Positions 1 through 14,043 of a stretch of DNA of 64,000 bases are shown in pieces. Under the pieces are notes generated by a model, which worked only from the letters and a program-made list of their open reading frames with translations, was not told the DNA's origin and ran no database searches. Numbering within the stretch: position 1 is the stretch's first letter; each line of letters starts with the position of its first letter. The translations under genes were made by a program, and so were the position numbers. Origin of the DNA: Ascidia mentula. Taxonomy: Eukaryota; Chordata; Ascidiacea; Phlebobranchia; Ascidiidae. The stretch is from NCBI GenBank assembly GCA_947561715.1, contig OX387202.1:17373001-17437000 (forward strand). Direction: 5' to 3'.

Positions 1-2504
1 GCTCAATATTTTGTAAAGTAGATATGTTCACATTTTGCACTGCAACAGACAACAGACAACACACATGGAAATATTTTTGGAAACCGTCACGCATTTGTGG
101 AAATATTGCTGGGAACCTTTGGGTTCATTAGCATAGCCACAAGAAGTTTCTCTCAGGAGCTATAGATAAGGTCAAACCTTGGTAAGTAATATGTTTGTGC
201 AAGCGAAGCAACAGATTCGTCAAAAGCACTCGTACAGGATGCAATCAGGACTGGTATCGGCAATCAAACCTCGGAAATAATCTGAAAGACATCGGCAAAA
301 GGCGCAATGTGATTCCATCGAACCAACGTTCTTTCGTATCAATGCAATGGATAAACACGGGAAACTGCATAATGGTAACTGAATTTAATGCCTCACAAAA
401 AATAGAACAACATTTTGGTTTGGTACATATGACGACCATCAGCACAAACAACACTTCCGGTGTCTCCACGGGGGAAATTCCCTCTTACGTGCAAGTTTCA
501 TGTAATTTCCTTTACCAAAGAAAGAGCGCACAAAAACAGAAGAGAATATACTGGAATAGTGACATTGCCATATTGATGTGAATCATCAAACAGATCAAGT
601 TATTTCAACTTGGGCATTGCATAAGAATGGAAGTTCCACAAAAATTATTTCCGTAAATATTGTTGCTGATTGCTACATAATAAACCGTGCACATGAAAGC
701 ATTGGTTTGAGTTCGACTTCCGATCGTAGACAAAACTTGTCTGGAGTTTTTATATTGAAAGGGAAAGCTGGACGTTTTCTGCAAGAACACTGGGAACAAT
801 GAACGTTGACTTCTTTCTACGTCTCTCTCTTTTATTTTGGCTGCATGTCTTGCTCTTTTTCGGTGCGAGCTTGGAAGTATGTGTAATGTTTAGTCACAGA
901 CTAAACTCACTGCACAACTATATGATTGACTCAAATGTTCGCAAAATGAATGGAAAAAAATATAACCCAAATAAAGAATTTTAATGATTTAAATGGTAGA
1001 TTTTAGTTATTTATTCAAATCAAATGTTTACTGGTATCGCCGCCAAGGCTTCGCACCCAAGCTTGATCAGCCACTGTGACCCCTATAGGCACAATGACCC
1101 TTTTGGAGGCGAAAGGCCTGTTGGCTAACAATTGCCCGAATGTCTCTCTGTAGAATTAACAATGGCAAACACTTTAATTCGAATAGCAGTTAATTATCAG
1201 ACTTTTGGGAATAAATTCCAATCCCCGGCGAATAGCTTATAGAGTCCCAGTGATGATTTGCTTGTTACAGTGACAATAGAGAATGCAATTGAACACGTCA
1301 CGGACTGATCTTAACTCAACTTGTACTGCCATACACTGCGATTTGAAACGTAAGATCACGTGACATTGCTAGAGCAGCAGCGACACATAGTGGAAGAGGA
1401 AAAAGAGAATGTCTAGCAATGACTGTTAAAACTTATCATTGTCCGCTGCAATATCCACATCGCTATATGACTTAAACCTTGCTTTCGTATATGTTTAAGA
1501 TTTTCCCCGAAAAGTTACGCTCAATATTTTGTAAAGTAAATATGTTCACAATTTGCACAGCAACGGACAACACACAATTATAAATATTTTTGGAAACCGT
1601 CGTGCATTTGTGGAAATATTGCTGGGAACCTTTGGGTTCATTAGCATAGCCACAAGAAGTTTTTCGCAGGAGCCATACAGAAGGTCAAGCCTTGGTAAGG
1701 AATATGTGTGTGCAAGCGAAGCAACAGATTCGTCAAAACCACTCGTACAGGATGGAATCAGGACTGGTATCGGCATTCAAACCTGGGAAACAATGTCAAA
1801 GACATCGGCAAATGGCGCAAAGTGATTCCATCAACGTTCTTTAGTATCATTGCAATGGATAAACGCGGAAAACTGCATAATGGTAACTGAATTTAATGCC
1901 TCACAAAAATAAAACAACATTTTGGTTCGGTACATATATGACGAGGCGAATAGCTTATAGAGTCCCAGTGATGATTTACTTGTCACAATTATAATAGACA
2001 ATGCAATTGAACATGTAACAGACTGATCTTAACTCTTAATTGATCTTAATTGCTTATCATATGATCTTAACTCCACTTGTAATGCCAAGCATTGCGATTT
2101 GAAACGTAAGATCACGTGACAGAGCAACAGCGACACATAGTGGAAGAGGAAAAGTGGAATGTCACGAAATGACTGTTAAATCTTGTCATTGTCCGCTGCA
2201 ATATCGCTATATGACTTAAACCTTCGTTTCCTATATGTTTAAGATTTTCCCCGAAAAGTTACGTTCAATACTTTTAAAGTAAATATGTTCACAATTTGCA
2301 CAGCAACAGACAAACCGTCACGCATTTGTGGAAATATTGCTGGGAACCTTTGGGTCCATTAGCAAAGCCATAAGAAGTTTCTCTCAGGAGCTATAGAGCA
2401 GGTCAAACTTTGGTAAGTGATATGTTTGTGCAAACGAAGCAACAGATTCGTCAAAACCACTCGTACAGGATGCAATCAGGACTGGTATCGGTACTCAAAC
2501 CTGC
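1..2504. repeat. S-repeat satellite-like array, left segment
   Basis: Decayed copies of a composite repeat whose landmarks recur throughout the window: an aagcttgatcagccactgtg block, a gatttgaaacgtaagatcac block, a cgctatatgacttaaacc block and a gtagtcacagactaaactca block. The first kilobase closely resembles 7,934-8,950. Open frames here are short, recur with stops at different places and match no protein I know, so I treat the whole segment as non-coding repeat. It starts inside a unit at the window edge. Confidence 0.8.
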
Positions 2505-2758
2505 CGTGAAGGCGTGATTTTCTCCCTTGCACCGACTGACGGCGGAGTTAAATCTGATTTAACTTTTCAGTCAACCGCAATGCTCGGAAGATTGTTTTCG
2601 CATGGTATGTGGTTGGTTATGATGAATTTTATGTGGTTTAAAATACTTTTATTTATTCATTGGGTGTTTGGTAAAAAAATACCAGAAATCAATTAATAGA
2701 TGATTATTATTGTTCGCAATAACGCAATAATTATTTTTTTGTTATTTTGAAAACGTTT
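2505..2758 (+). mobile_element. Internal fragment of K element (hAT-like)
   Basis: About 250 bp matching the interior of the K element seen complete at 5,179-6,476, running from the gccgtgaaggcgtgattttc landmark to the gttattttgaaaacgtttg landmark. Both terminal inverted repeats are missing and S repeat lies on both sides. It is a deletion remnant and not a transposition-competent copy. Confidence 0.7.
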
Positions 2759-5178
2759 GCAACAAAGCGGGAAGTTTTCTGGGGGAATTTTGGGAAAAAG
2801 GAACATCGACTTCTTTCTTCGTCTCTCTCGTATTTTAACTGCATGTCTTGCTCTTTTTCGGTGGGAGCTTGGAAGTATGTGTAATGTGTAGTCACAGACT
2901 AAACTCACTGCACAACTATATGATTGACTCAAATGTTGCCAAATCAAAGGTAACAAATATTAACAAAATAATGGAATTTAAATATTTTAATTATTAGTTT
3001 TTTCTTCTATCTCTCTTAATCGAATGTTCACTGGCATCTCAGCCAAGGCTTGGCACCCAAGCTTGATCAGCCACTGTGGCCCCTATAGGCGCAATGGTTT
3101 TTTTGGGCCTGTTGGCTAATAATTGCCTGAATGTCTCTCTGTAGAATTCACAATGGCAAATACATTAATTCGAATAACAGTTTATTATCAGGGATTCGGG
3201 AATAAATTCCAAGCCCCGGCGAATAGCTTATGGAGTCTCAGTATTGATGGTCTTGTCACAATAATAATAGAGAATGCAATTGAACATGTAACAGACTGAT
3301 CTTAACTCAACTTGTAATGCCATGCACTGCGATTTGAAACGTAAGATCACGTGACTATGCTAGAGCAACAGCGACACATAGTGGAAGAGGAAAAGGGGAA
3401 TGTCACGAAATGACTGTAAAAACTGGAATAGTGATTTTGCCATGTTGATGTGAATCATCAAACAGATCAATTTATTTGAACTTGGGCATTGCGTTAGAAT
3501 AAAAGTTCCACAAAAGATTTCCCAAATATTTAAGTTCTAATACTGCGAAATGAAACAAAGTTTGGAGTTTGTCTGGATGGCAAATTTATTGTGGCATGAG
3601 TCGTAACTGTGATTTGTTATGAGGTATAAAGAGGGTTTCCTGGGCGTAACACGTAATTGTAATTGCTGCGGATTGCTACATAATAAACCTGTGCAAATGA
3701 AAGCGTTGGTTTGAGTTCGACTTTTGCATGGGGTTTTTGTATTGGAAGACGAAGCTGGGCGTTTTCTGAATGAAGGTTGGGAAAAAAGAAATTTGACTTC
3801 TTTCCACATCTCTCTCTTTTATTTTAACTGCATGTCTTGCTCTTTTTCGGTGGGAGCTTGGAAGTATGTGTGATGTGTAGTCACAGACTAAACTCACTGC
3901 AACATATGATATGATTAACCCAAATGTTGACAAATGAAAGGGTAACAAATGTTAACAAAATAATGCAATTTAAATATTTTATTTAATAGTTTTTTCTTAT
4001 ATATTTTTATATCAAATGTTCACTGGCATCGCAGCCAAGGCTTGGCACCTAAGCATTGTTCAGACACTGTGGCCCCTATAGGCGTAAATAATCCTGTGGA
4101 GGCGAAAGGCCTGTTGGCCAATAATTGCCTGAATGTTTCTCTGTAGAATTTACAATGACAAACACTTTATTTGAATAACAGTTTATTATCAGGCTTTTGG
4201 GAAATAACTCCAATCCCCGGCGAATAGCCTATTATGTCCCAGCGATGATTTGCTTTTTACAATGATAATAGAGAATGCAATTGAACACGTCACAGACTGA
4301 TCTTAACTCAACTTGTAATGCCATGCGGTGCGATTTGAAACGTGAGATCACGTGACATTGCTAAAGCACCAGTGCCACATAGCGGAAGAGAAAAATGGAA
4401 ATGTCACTCAATGACTGCTAAAACTTGTCATTGTCCGCTGCAATATCCACATCGCTATATGACTTAAACCTTGGTTTCGTATATGTGCAAGACTTTCCTC
4501 GAAAGGTTATGCTCAATATTTTGTAAAATAAATATGTTCACGATTTGCTCAGCAACAGACAACACACATGGAAATATTTTTGGGAACCGTCATGCATTTG
4601 TGGAAATATTGCTGGGAACCTTTGAGTTCATTAGCAAAGCCACAAGAAGTTTGTCATTGAAGTTATACAGAAGGTCAAACCTTGGTAGTTAATATGTTTG
4701 TTCAAGCGAAGCAACAGATACGTCAAAACCACTCATACAGGATGCAATCAGGACTGGTATCGGCACTCAAACCTCGGAAATAATGCGAAAGACATCGGCA
4801 AAAGGCGCATTGTGATTCCATCGAACCAACGTTCTTCGTATTGATACAATGAATAAACGCGGGAAACTGCATAACAGTTACTGAATTTAATGCCTCTCAA
4901 AAATAAAACAACATTTTGGTTCGGTACATATATGACGATGCATCAACACAAAAAAGCCATCAACTAATTTTTTCGACGCCTTCACCAAGTATATTCCTTC
5001 TTACGTGCAAGTTTCATGCATTTTCCTTTACCAAAGAAAGGGCGCACAATACAGAAGGGAATATACTGGAATAGTGACATTGCCATATTTATGTGAATCA
5101 TCAAAAAGGTCGATTTATTGGAACTTGGGCATTGCGTAAGAATGAAAGTTCATGAAAAGATTTCCCAAATATTTAGGT
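2759..5178. repeat. S-repeat array segment
   Basis: Two S-repeat units, with the aagcttgatcag-type landmark near 3,060 and 4,050, followed by the part of a unit into which the K element is inserted. No gene, tRNA or other RNA was recognised. Confidence 0.75.
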
Positions 5179-6476
5179 CAGTGGTTCTTAATCTTGGTTA
5201 CAACCCCAGGGGTTTGATTTCGACGTTTCAGGGGTTCGACGAAGCTCCAATGATTTACAAAAATCAGCGATCGTTTCAGTCACATTTTTCTCTAAAATAG
5301 TTTCGCAAGTTAAGTTGGCACGAGGAGGTTGGATTGCAACCATTGAATACTTTCACTCGCATGAGCAAAGATAGTAATTGCTTGGCACTTGCGTGAATTT
5401 GAAAATCGTTCGTAGTCACGATTGACGTAAACATTCATCACACACGTACAACATTAGTGGCTGGCGGTGCGGTTTTCGATATCGCGGCAAACGGTCGGGT
5501 GTTCATACGAGCCGGCGCCATGCCGTGAAGGCGTGATTTTCTCGCTTGCAGCGACTGACGGCGGAGTTAAATCTGATTTAACTTTTCCGTCAACCGCAAT
5601 GCTCGGAAGATTGTTTTCGCGTGGTATTTGGTTTGTTATGATGAATTTTAGGTGGTTTAAAATACTTTTATTTATACATTGAGTGTTTGGTGAAAAATTA
5701 CCAGAAATTAATTAATAGATGATGATTATTGTTGCCAATGACGCAATAATTATTTTTTTTTATTTTGAAAACGTTTGTTCAAATAAATCTTGTAGATCAG
5801 TACCACAAACCTGGTCATTTTCTGATCCAAAAGTAATAGCAAACTAAATAATGCACTTGTTTTGAGTCACGCTCTGTACATGATTATTTTATTGATTTTA
5901 AAGTTAAACGTTAACAACAATTTGTCCTATCAACGATTTTACGACACAGAGGGTCAAGGTGTTTTAAATCGCACTTCGGGTATGAATCCCGCTGTCGCTT
6001 CAGACGGTGCGAAAATAATCCGCGAACAATCGCGTCTGTTGTGCAGAAGAGGGTGTTCCAAAACATATTTTTTCGTGCTGTGGTGCAATCAAAACACATT
6101 CCCATGGCCAGGATAAACATGCTTTATAGAGCGACCATTGCTGAACACGTATGGTGATGACCTCTATGGAATGTTATGTGAATTCAAAATCACGGATTTT
6201 ATAGTCATCTCTCCCCGACCCATCTTCAACACCATAGCATTCTAGTTGCGGTAAACGAAAAAACATAACATCCTGCATGCGAAAATGTCTTTGCTTTGTA
6301 CACAGTTGTACACAGTAACACATTAAAATTGTGTTAGATTGATTTCAGTTCGTATTCCGTTTCGTTTTAAGTCTATAGTTTCTAATTATTGCTATTTTTG
6401 CATGTTTTCGGGGGTTCGACGAATCCTTGCAGAGGAGCCAAGGGGTTCGATGAGATTGAAAGGTTAAGAACCACTA
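5179..6476. mobile_element. K element: ~1.3 kb hAT-like non-autonomous DNA transposon
   Basis: The left end reads CAGTGGTTCTTAATCTTGG. The right end, read on the minus strand, is TAGTGGTTCTTAACCTTT, giving imperfect terminal inverted repeats of about 15 bp with the CAGNGGTT-type start common in hAT elements. Subterminal ggggttcgac blocks also occur in inverse orientation at both ends. The interrupted S-repeat target (ccaaatatttaagttctgat) can be read at 12,960. The left flank is atttaggt; the best right flank among the copies (near 32,921) is attaaggt, consistent with a decayed 8-bp target duplication. No transposase motif was found on either strand, so it appears non-autonomous. Confidence 0.65.
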
Positions 6477-9400
6477 ATCAATGTTCTGATACTCAGACAA
6501 GAAAGCAACGAAGCGGGAAGTTTTCTGAGGGAAGGTTGGGAAAAAAGAACGTTGACTTCTTTCCACGTCTCTCTCGTATTTTAGCTGCATGTCTTGCTCT
6601 TTTTCAGTGCGAGCTTGGAAGTATGTGTAATGTGTAGTCACAGACTAAACTCACTACACAACTATATGATTGACTCAAATGTTCGCAAATGAATGGGAAA
6701 AAACATAAACAAAATAAAGTATTTTAATGATTTAAATTTTAGTTTTTGGTTATTTCTTTAAATCAAATGTTTACTGGTATCGCAGCCAAGGCTTCGCACC
6801 CAAGATTGATCAGCCACTGTGACCCCTATAGGCACAATGACCCTTTTGGAGGCGAAAGGCCTGTTGGCTAATAATTGCCAGAATGTCTCTCTGTAGAATT
6901 AACAATGGCAAACACTTTAATTCGAATAACAGTTTATTATCAGGCTTTTGGGAATAAATTCCAATCCCCGGAGAATAGCTTATAGAGTCCCAGTGATGAT
7001 TTGCTTGTTACAGTGACAATAGAGAATGCAATTGAACACGTCACGGACTGATCTTAACTCAACTTGTAATGCCATGCACTGCGATTTGAAACGTAAGATC
7101 ACGTGACATTGCTAGAGCAGCAGCGACACATAGTGGAAGAAGAAAAAGGAAATGTCACGCAATGACTGTTAAAATTTGTCATTGTCCGCTGCAATATCCA
7201 CATCGCTATATGACTTAAACCTTGCTTTCGTATATGTTTAAGATTTTCCCCGAAAAGTTACGCTCAATATTTTGCAAAGTAAATATGTTCACAATTTGCA
7301 CAGCAACGGACAACACACAATTAGAAATATTTTTGGAAACCGTCTTGTATTTGTGGAAATGTTGCTGGGAACCAATGGGACCACTAGCAAAGCCATAAGA
7401 AGTTTTTCGCAGGAGCCATACAGAAGGTCAAGCCTTGGTAAGTAATATGTGTGTGCAAGCGAAGCAACAGATTCGTCAAAACCACTCGTACAGGATGGAA
7501 TCAGGACTGGTATCGGCACTCAAACCTGGGAAACAATATCAAAGACATCGGCAAATGGCGCAAAGTGATTCCATCAACGTTCTTTAGTATCATTGCAGTG
7601 GATAAACGCGGAAAACTGCATAATGGTTACTGATTTTAATGCCTCACAAAAATAAATCAACATTTTGGTTCGGCATATATATGACGAGGCTAATAGCTTA
7701 TATAGTCTCAGTGATGATTTGCTTTTCACAATTATAATAGAGAATGCAATTGAACACGTAACAGACTGATCTTAACTCAACTTGTAATGCCAAGCACTGC
7801 GATTTGAAACGTAAGATCACGTGACAGAGCAACAGCGACACATAGTGGAAATGGAAAAAGGGAATGTCATGCAATGACTGTTAAAACTTGTCATTTTCCG
7901 CTGCAATATCCACATCGCTATATGACTTAAACCTTGGATTCCTATATGTTGAAGATTTTTTCCGAAAAGTTACGCTCAATACTTTTAAAGTAAATATGTT
8001 CACAATTTGCACAGCAACAGACAACACACATGGAAATATTGTTGGAAACCTTTGGGTTCATTAGCAAAGCCATAAGAAGTTTCTCTCTGGAGCTATAGAG
8101 AAGGTCAAACCTTGGTAAGTAATATGTTTGTGCAAGCGAAGCAACAGATTCGTCAAAACCATTCGTACAGGATGCAATCAGGACTGGTATCGGCAATCAA
8201 ACGTCGGAAATAATGTCAAAGACATCGGCAAAAGGCGCAATGTTTCCATCGAACCAACGTTCTTTCGTATCAATGCAATGGATAAACACGGAAAACTGCA
8301 TAATGGTAACTGAATTTAATGCCTCACAAAAAATAAATCAACATTTTGGTTTGGTACATATGACGATCATCAGCACAAAAAACACTTCCGGTGTCTCCAC
8401 GGGGGAAATTCCCTCTTACGTGCAAGTTTCATGTAATTTCCTTTACCAAAGAAAGAGCGCACAAAAACAGAAGAGAATATACTGGAATAGTGACATTGCC
8501 ATATTGATGTGAATCATCAAACAGATCAAGTTATTTCAACTTGGGCATTGCATAAGAATGAAAGTTTCACAAAAATAATTTCCGTAAATATTGTTGCTGA
8601 TTGCTACATAATAAACCGTGCACATGAAAGCATTGGTTTGAGTTCGACTTCCGATCGTAGACAAAACTTGCCTGGAGTTTTTATATTGAAAGGGGAAGCT
8701 GGACGTTTTCTGCAAGAACACTGGGAAAAAAGAACGTTGACTTCTTTCTGCGTCTCTCTCTTTTATTTTGGCAGCATGTCTTGCTCTTTTTCGGTGGGAG
8801 CTTGGAAGTATGTGTAATGTGTAGTCACAGACTAAACTCACTGCACAACTATATGATTGACTCAAATGTTCGCAAAATGAATGGAAAAAATTATAACCAA
8901 AATAAAGAATTTTAATGATTTAAATTTTAGTTTTTAGTTATTTATTCAAATCAAATGTTTACTGGTATCGCCGCCAAGGCTTCGCACCCAAGCTTGATCA
9001 GCCACTGTGACCCCTATAGGCACAATGACCCTTTTGGAGGCGAAAGGCCTGTTGGCTAACAATTGCCCGAATGTCTCTCTGTAGAATTCACAATGGCAAA
9101 CACTTTGATTCGAATAACAATTATTATCAGACTTTTGGGAATAAATTTCAATCCCCGGCGAATAGCTTATAGAGTCCCAGTGATGATTTGCTTGATACAG
9201 TGATAATAGAGAATGCAATTGAACAGTAACAGACTGATCTTAACTCAACTTGTAATGCCATGCACTGCGATTTGAAACGTAAGATCACGTGACATTGCTA
9301 GAGCAGCAGCGACATATAGTGGAAGAAGAAAAAGGAAATGTCACGCAATGACTGTTAAAACTTGTCATTGTCCGCTGCAATATCCACATCGCTATATGAC

Positions 9401-12400
9401 TTAAACCTTGCTTTCGTATATGTTTAAGATTTTCCCCGATAAGTTACGCTCAATATTTTGTAAAGTATATATGTTCACAATTTGCACAGCAACGGACAAC
9501 ACACAATTAGAAATATTTTTGGAAACCGTCTTGTATTTGTGGAAATGTTGCTGGGAACCAATGGGACCACTAGCAAAGCCATAAGAAGTTTTTCGCAGGA
9601 GCCATACAGAAGGTCAAGCCTTGGTAAGTAATATGTGTGTGCAAGCGAAGCAACAGATTCGTCAAAACCACTCGTACAGGATGGAATCAGGACTGGTATC
9701 GGCACTCAAACCTGGGAAACAATATCAAAGACATCGGCAAATGGCGCAAAGTGATTCCATCAACGTTCTTTAGTATCATTGCAATGGATAAACGCGGAAA
9801 ACTGCATAATGGTTACTGATTTTAATGCCTCACAAAAATAAATCAACATTTTGGTTCGGCATATATATGACGAGGCTAATAGCTTATATAGTCTCAGTGA
9901 TGATTTGCTTTTCACAATTATAATAGAGAATGCAATTGAACACGTAACAGACTGATCTTAACTCAACTTGTAATGCCAAGCACTGCGATTTGAAACGTAA
10001 GATCACGTGACAGAGCAACAGCGACACATAGTGGAAATGGAAAAAGGGAATGTCATGCAATGACTGTTAAAACTTGTCATTTTCCGCTGCAATATCCACA
10101 TCGCTATATGACTTAAACCTTGGATGCCTATATGTTGAAGATTTTTTCCGAAAAGTTACGCTCAATACTTTTAAAGTAAATATGTTCACAATTTGCACAG
10201 CAACAGACAACACACATGGAAATATTGTTGGAAACCTTTGGGTTCATTAGCAAAGCCATAAGAAGTTTCTCTCTGGAGCTATAGAGAAGGTCAAACCTTG
10301 GTAAGTAATATGTTTGTGCAAGCGAAGCAACAGATTCGTCAAAACCATTCGTACAGGATGCAATCAGGACTGGTATCGGCACTCACACCTCGGAAATAAT
10401 GTCAAAGACATCGGCAAAAGGCGCAATGTGATTCCATCGAACCAACGTTCTTCGTATCAATGCAATGGATAAACACGGGAAACTGCACAATGGTCACTGA
10501 ATTTAATGCCTCACAAAAAATAAAACAACATTTTGGTTCGGTACATAATGACGATCATCAGCACAAACAACACTTCCGGTGTCTCCACGGGGGAAATTCC
10601 CTCTTGCGTGCAAGTTTCATGTATTTTCCTTTACCAAAGAAAGAGCGCACAAAAACAGAAGAGAATATACTGGAATAGTGACATTGCCATATTGATGTGA
10701 ATCATCAAACAGATCAAGTTATTTCAACTTGGGCATTGCATAAGAATGAAAGTTCCACAAAAATTATTTCCGTAAATATTTTTGCTGAGTGCTACATAAC
10801 AAACCGTGCACATGAAAGCATTGGTTTGAGTTCGACTTCCGATCGTAGACAAAACTTGCCTGGAATTTTTATATTGAAAGGGGAAGCTGGACGTTTTCTG
10901 CAAGAACACTGGGAAAAAAGAACGTTGACTTCTTTCTATACGTCTCTCTCTCGTATTTTAGCTGCATGTCTTGCTCTTTTTCAAAGCGAGCTTGAAGTAT
11001 GCGTAATGTGTAGTCACAGACTAAACTCACTGCACAACTATATGATTGACTCAAATGTTGCCAAATGAATGGAAAAAAATATAAACAAAATAAAGAATTT
11101 TAATTATTTAAATTGCAGTTTTTAGTTATTTCTTTAAATCGAATGTTCACTGGAATCCCAGCCAAGGCTTTGCACCTAAGCTTGATCAGCCACTGTGGCC
11201 CCTATAGGCGCAACAAATTCTGTGGAGGCGAAAGGCCTGTTGGCCAATAATTGCCCGAATGTCTATTCCAACTGTCTCTCTGTAGAATTTACAATGACAA
11301 ACACTTTAATTGGAATGACAGTTAATTATCGGGCTTTTTGGAATAAATTCCAAACCCCGGCCAATTGCTTATAGAGATTCAGTGTTCGTAGACTTGTTAC
11401 AATGATAATAGAGAATGCAATTGAACACATAACAGACAAATCTTAACTCAACTTGTAATGCCATGCGCTGCGATTTGAAACGGAATATCACGTGACAATG
11501 CTAGAGCAGCAGCGACACGTAGTGGAAGAAAAAAATGGGAATGTCACGCAATGACTGTTAAAACTTGTCATTGTCCGCTGCAATATCCACATCGCTATAT
11601 GACTTAAACCTTGGTTTCGTATGTGACTAAGATTTTCCCCGAAAAGTTACGCTCAATATTTTGTAAAGTAAATATGTTCACAATTTGCACAGCAACGGAC
11701 AACACACAATTAGAAATATTTTTGGGAACCGTCATGCATTTGTGAAAATGTTGCTGGGAACCATTGGGAACATTAGCAAAGCCATAAGAAGTTTTTCGCA
11801 GGAGCCATACAGAAGGTCAAGCCTTGGTAAGGAATATGTGTGTGCAAGCGAAGCAACAGATTCGTCAAAACCACTCGTACAGGATGGAATCAGGACTGGT
11901 ATCGGCACTCAAACCTGGGAAACAATGTCAAAGACATCGGCAAATGGCGTAAAGTGATTCCATCAACGTTCTTTAGTATCATTGCAATGGATAAACACTG
12001 CATAATGGTTACTGAATTTAATGCCTCACAACAACAAAACAACATTTTGGTTCGGTATATATATATGACGAGGCTAATAGCTTATATAGTCTCAGTGATG
12101 GTTTGCTTTCACAATTATAATAGAGAATGCAATTGAACACGTAACAGACTGATCTTAACTCAACTTGTAATGCCAAGCACTGCGATTTGAAACGTAAGAT
12201 CACGTGACAGAGCAACAGCGACACATAGTGGAAATGGAAAAAGGGAATGTCATGCAATGACTGTTAAAACTTGTCATTTTCCGCTGCAATATCCACATCG
12301 CTATATGACTTAAACCTTGGATTTCTATATGTTTAAGATTTTCCCCGAAAAGTTACGCTCAATACTTTTAAAGTAAATATGTTCACAATTTGCACAGCAA

Positions 12401-14043
12401 CAGACAACACACATGGAAATATTTTTGGAAACCTTTGGGTTCATTAGCAAAGCCATAAGAAGTTTCTCTCTGGAGCTATAGAGAAGGTCAAACCTTGGTA
12501 AGTAATATGTTTGTGCAAGCGAAGCAACAGATTCGTCAAAACCACTCGTACAGGATGCAATCAGGACTGGTATCGGCACTCAAACTTGGGAAATAATGTC
12601 AAAGTCAACCGCAAAAGGCGCAATGTGATTCCATCGAACCAACGTTCTTCGTATTAATGCAATGGATAAACACGGAAACTGCATAATGGTCACAGAATTT
12701 AATGCCTCTCAAAAAATAAAACAACATTTTGGTTTGGTACATATGACGATGCATCAACACAAAAACACTTCCGGTGTCTCCACGGGGGAAATTCCCTCTT
12801 ACGTGCAAGTTTCATGTATTTTCCTTTACCAATGAAAGGGCGCACAAAACAGAAGAGTGTCATTGAATAGTGACATTGCCATATTTATGTGAATCATCAA
12901 ACAGATCAAGTTATTTGAACTTGGGCATTGCGTGAGAATGAAAGTTCCACAAAAGATTTCCCAAATATTTAAGTTCTGATACTGCGAAACGAAACAGAGT
13001 ATGGAGTTTGTCTGGATGGCAAATTTCTTGTGGTATGAGACGTTACTGTGATTTGGTGTCAGGTATAAAGAGGGTTTCCATACCCATGCTTATTTCTAGA
13101 ATTTGTGCATATTTCCACAAGTAGTGTTTTTGAAAATAAATCTATGCCCTTTTCCAAGACACGTGTTTCCTTTGGAATTGCGTGCTTGTGTTTTGTTTAG
13201 GTTTTGCATCCTAACGGGTCAATTTCTTCAACAATTACGGATTATCAGTGACATGGCGCGGTGGTAAACGATTTCTGATGGACTATCTTCAGAAAAGTCC
13301 AATCATTCTGACGAATTAATATATCTTCAAGATCGGACGAAGTGTGAAATGCATTAGAAATGTCGACGTAAAACCAACATACTTACGTTGTCGATAATAA
13401 CCGTGGGTGTAACACGTAATAGTAATTGCTGCAGATTGCCACATAATAAACCGTGCAAATGAAAGCGTTGGTTTGAGTTTGATATTTGTATGAAAATGCA
13501 TCAGAAACGTCGACATCTAAAAGCAACGTGTATATTTCTGAGTCCATGTCGGTGGTAACCCTGTGTGTAACACGTAATTGTGATTGCTGATCATTGCTAC
13601 ATAATAAACTGTGTGTAGGAAAGCATTGGTATCATTTCTTTTTCGGTGTGAGCTTGGAAGTATGTGTAATGTGTAGTCACAGACTAAACTTACTGCACAA
13701 CCATATGATGAACTCAAATGTTGCCAATTAAAAGGGTAATAAATATTAACAAAATAATGCAATTTAAATATTTTAATTAATAGTTTTTTCTTCTATATTT
13801 TTTTTATCAAATGTTCACTGCCATCGCAGCCAAGGCTTGGCACCTAAGCTTGATCAACCACTGTGGCTCCTATAGGCGCAACAAATCCTGTGGAGGCGAA
13901 AGGCCTGTTGGCCAATAATGGCCTGAATGTCTATTCCAACTGACTCTCTGTAGAATTTACAATGACAAACACTTTAATTCGAATAACATTTTTTTATCGG
14001 GTTTTGGGAAATAAATTCCAATTCACGGCGAATAGCTCATAGA
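6477..14043. repeat. S-repeat array with a near-identical 2,186-bp tandem pair
   Basis: Contains the clearest S-repeat periodicity. Landmarks at 7,289, 7,942 and 8,509 recur at 9,475, 10,128 and 10,697 (shift 2,186-2,188 bp) with very few differences, so units at roughly 6,700-8,885 and 8,886-11,071 are a recent tandem duplication. A more diverged unit follows. Within each unit a sub-block of about 0.7 kb is itself duplicated. No gene is supported; recurring open frames of 60-120 codons are unrelated to known families and not conserved as proteins between units. Confidence 0.8.

Noticed and set aside
195..581. Recurrent open frames beginning MCKRSNRFVK and MPIPVLI on opposite strands of S repeats as a gene family
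   Set aside because: They lie in a tandem repeat, vary in length because stops and frameshifts differ between units, overlap each other on both strands and show no known domain; repetition alone explains their recurrence.
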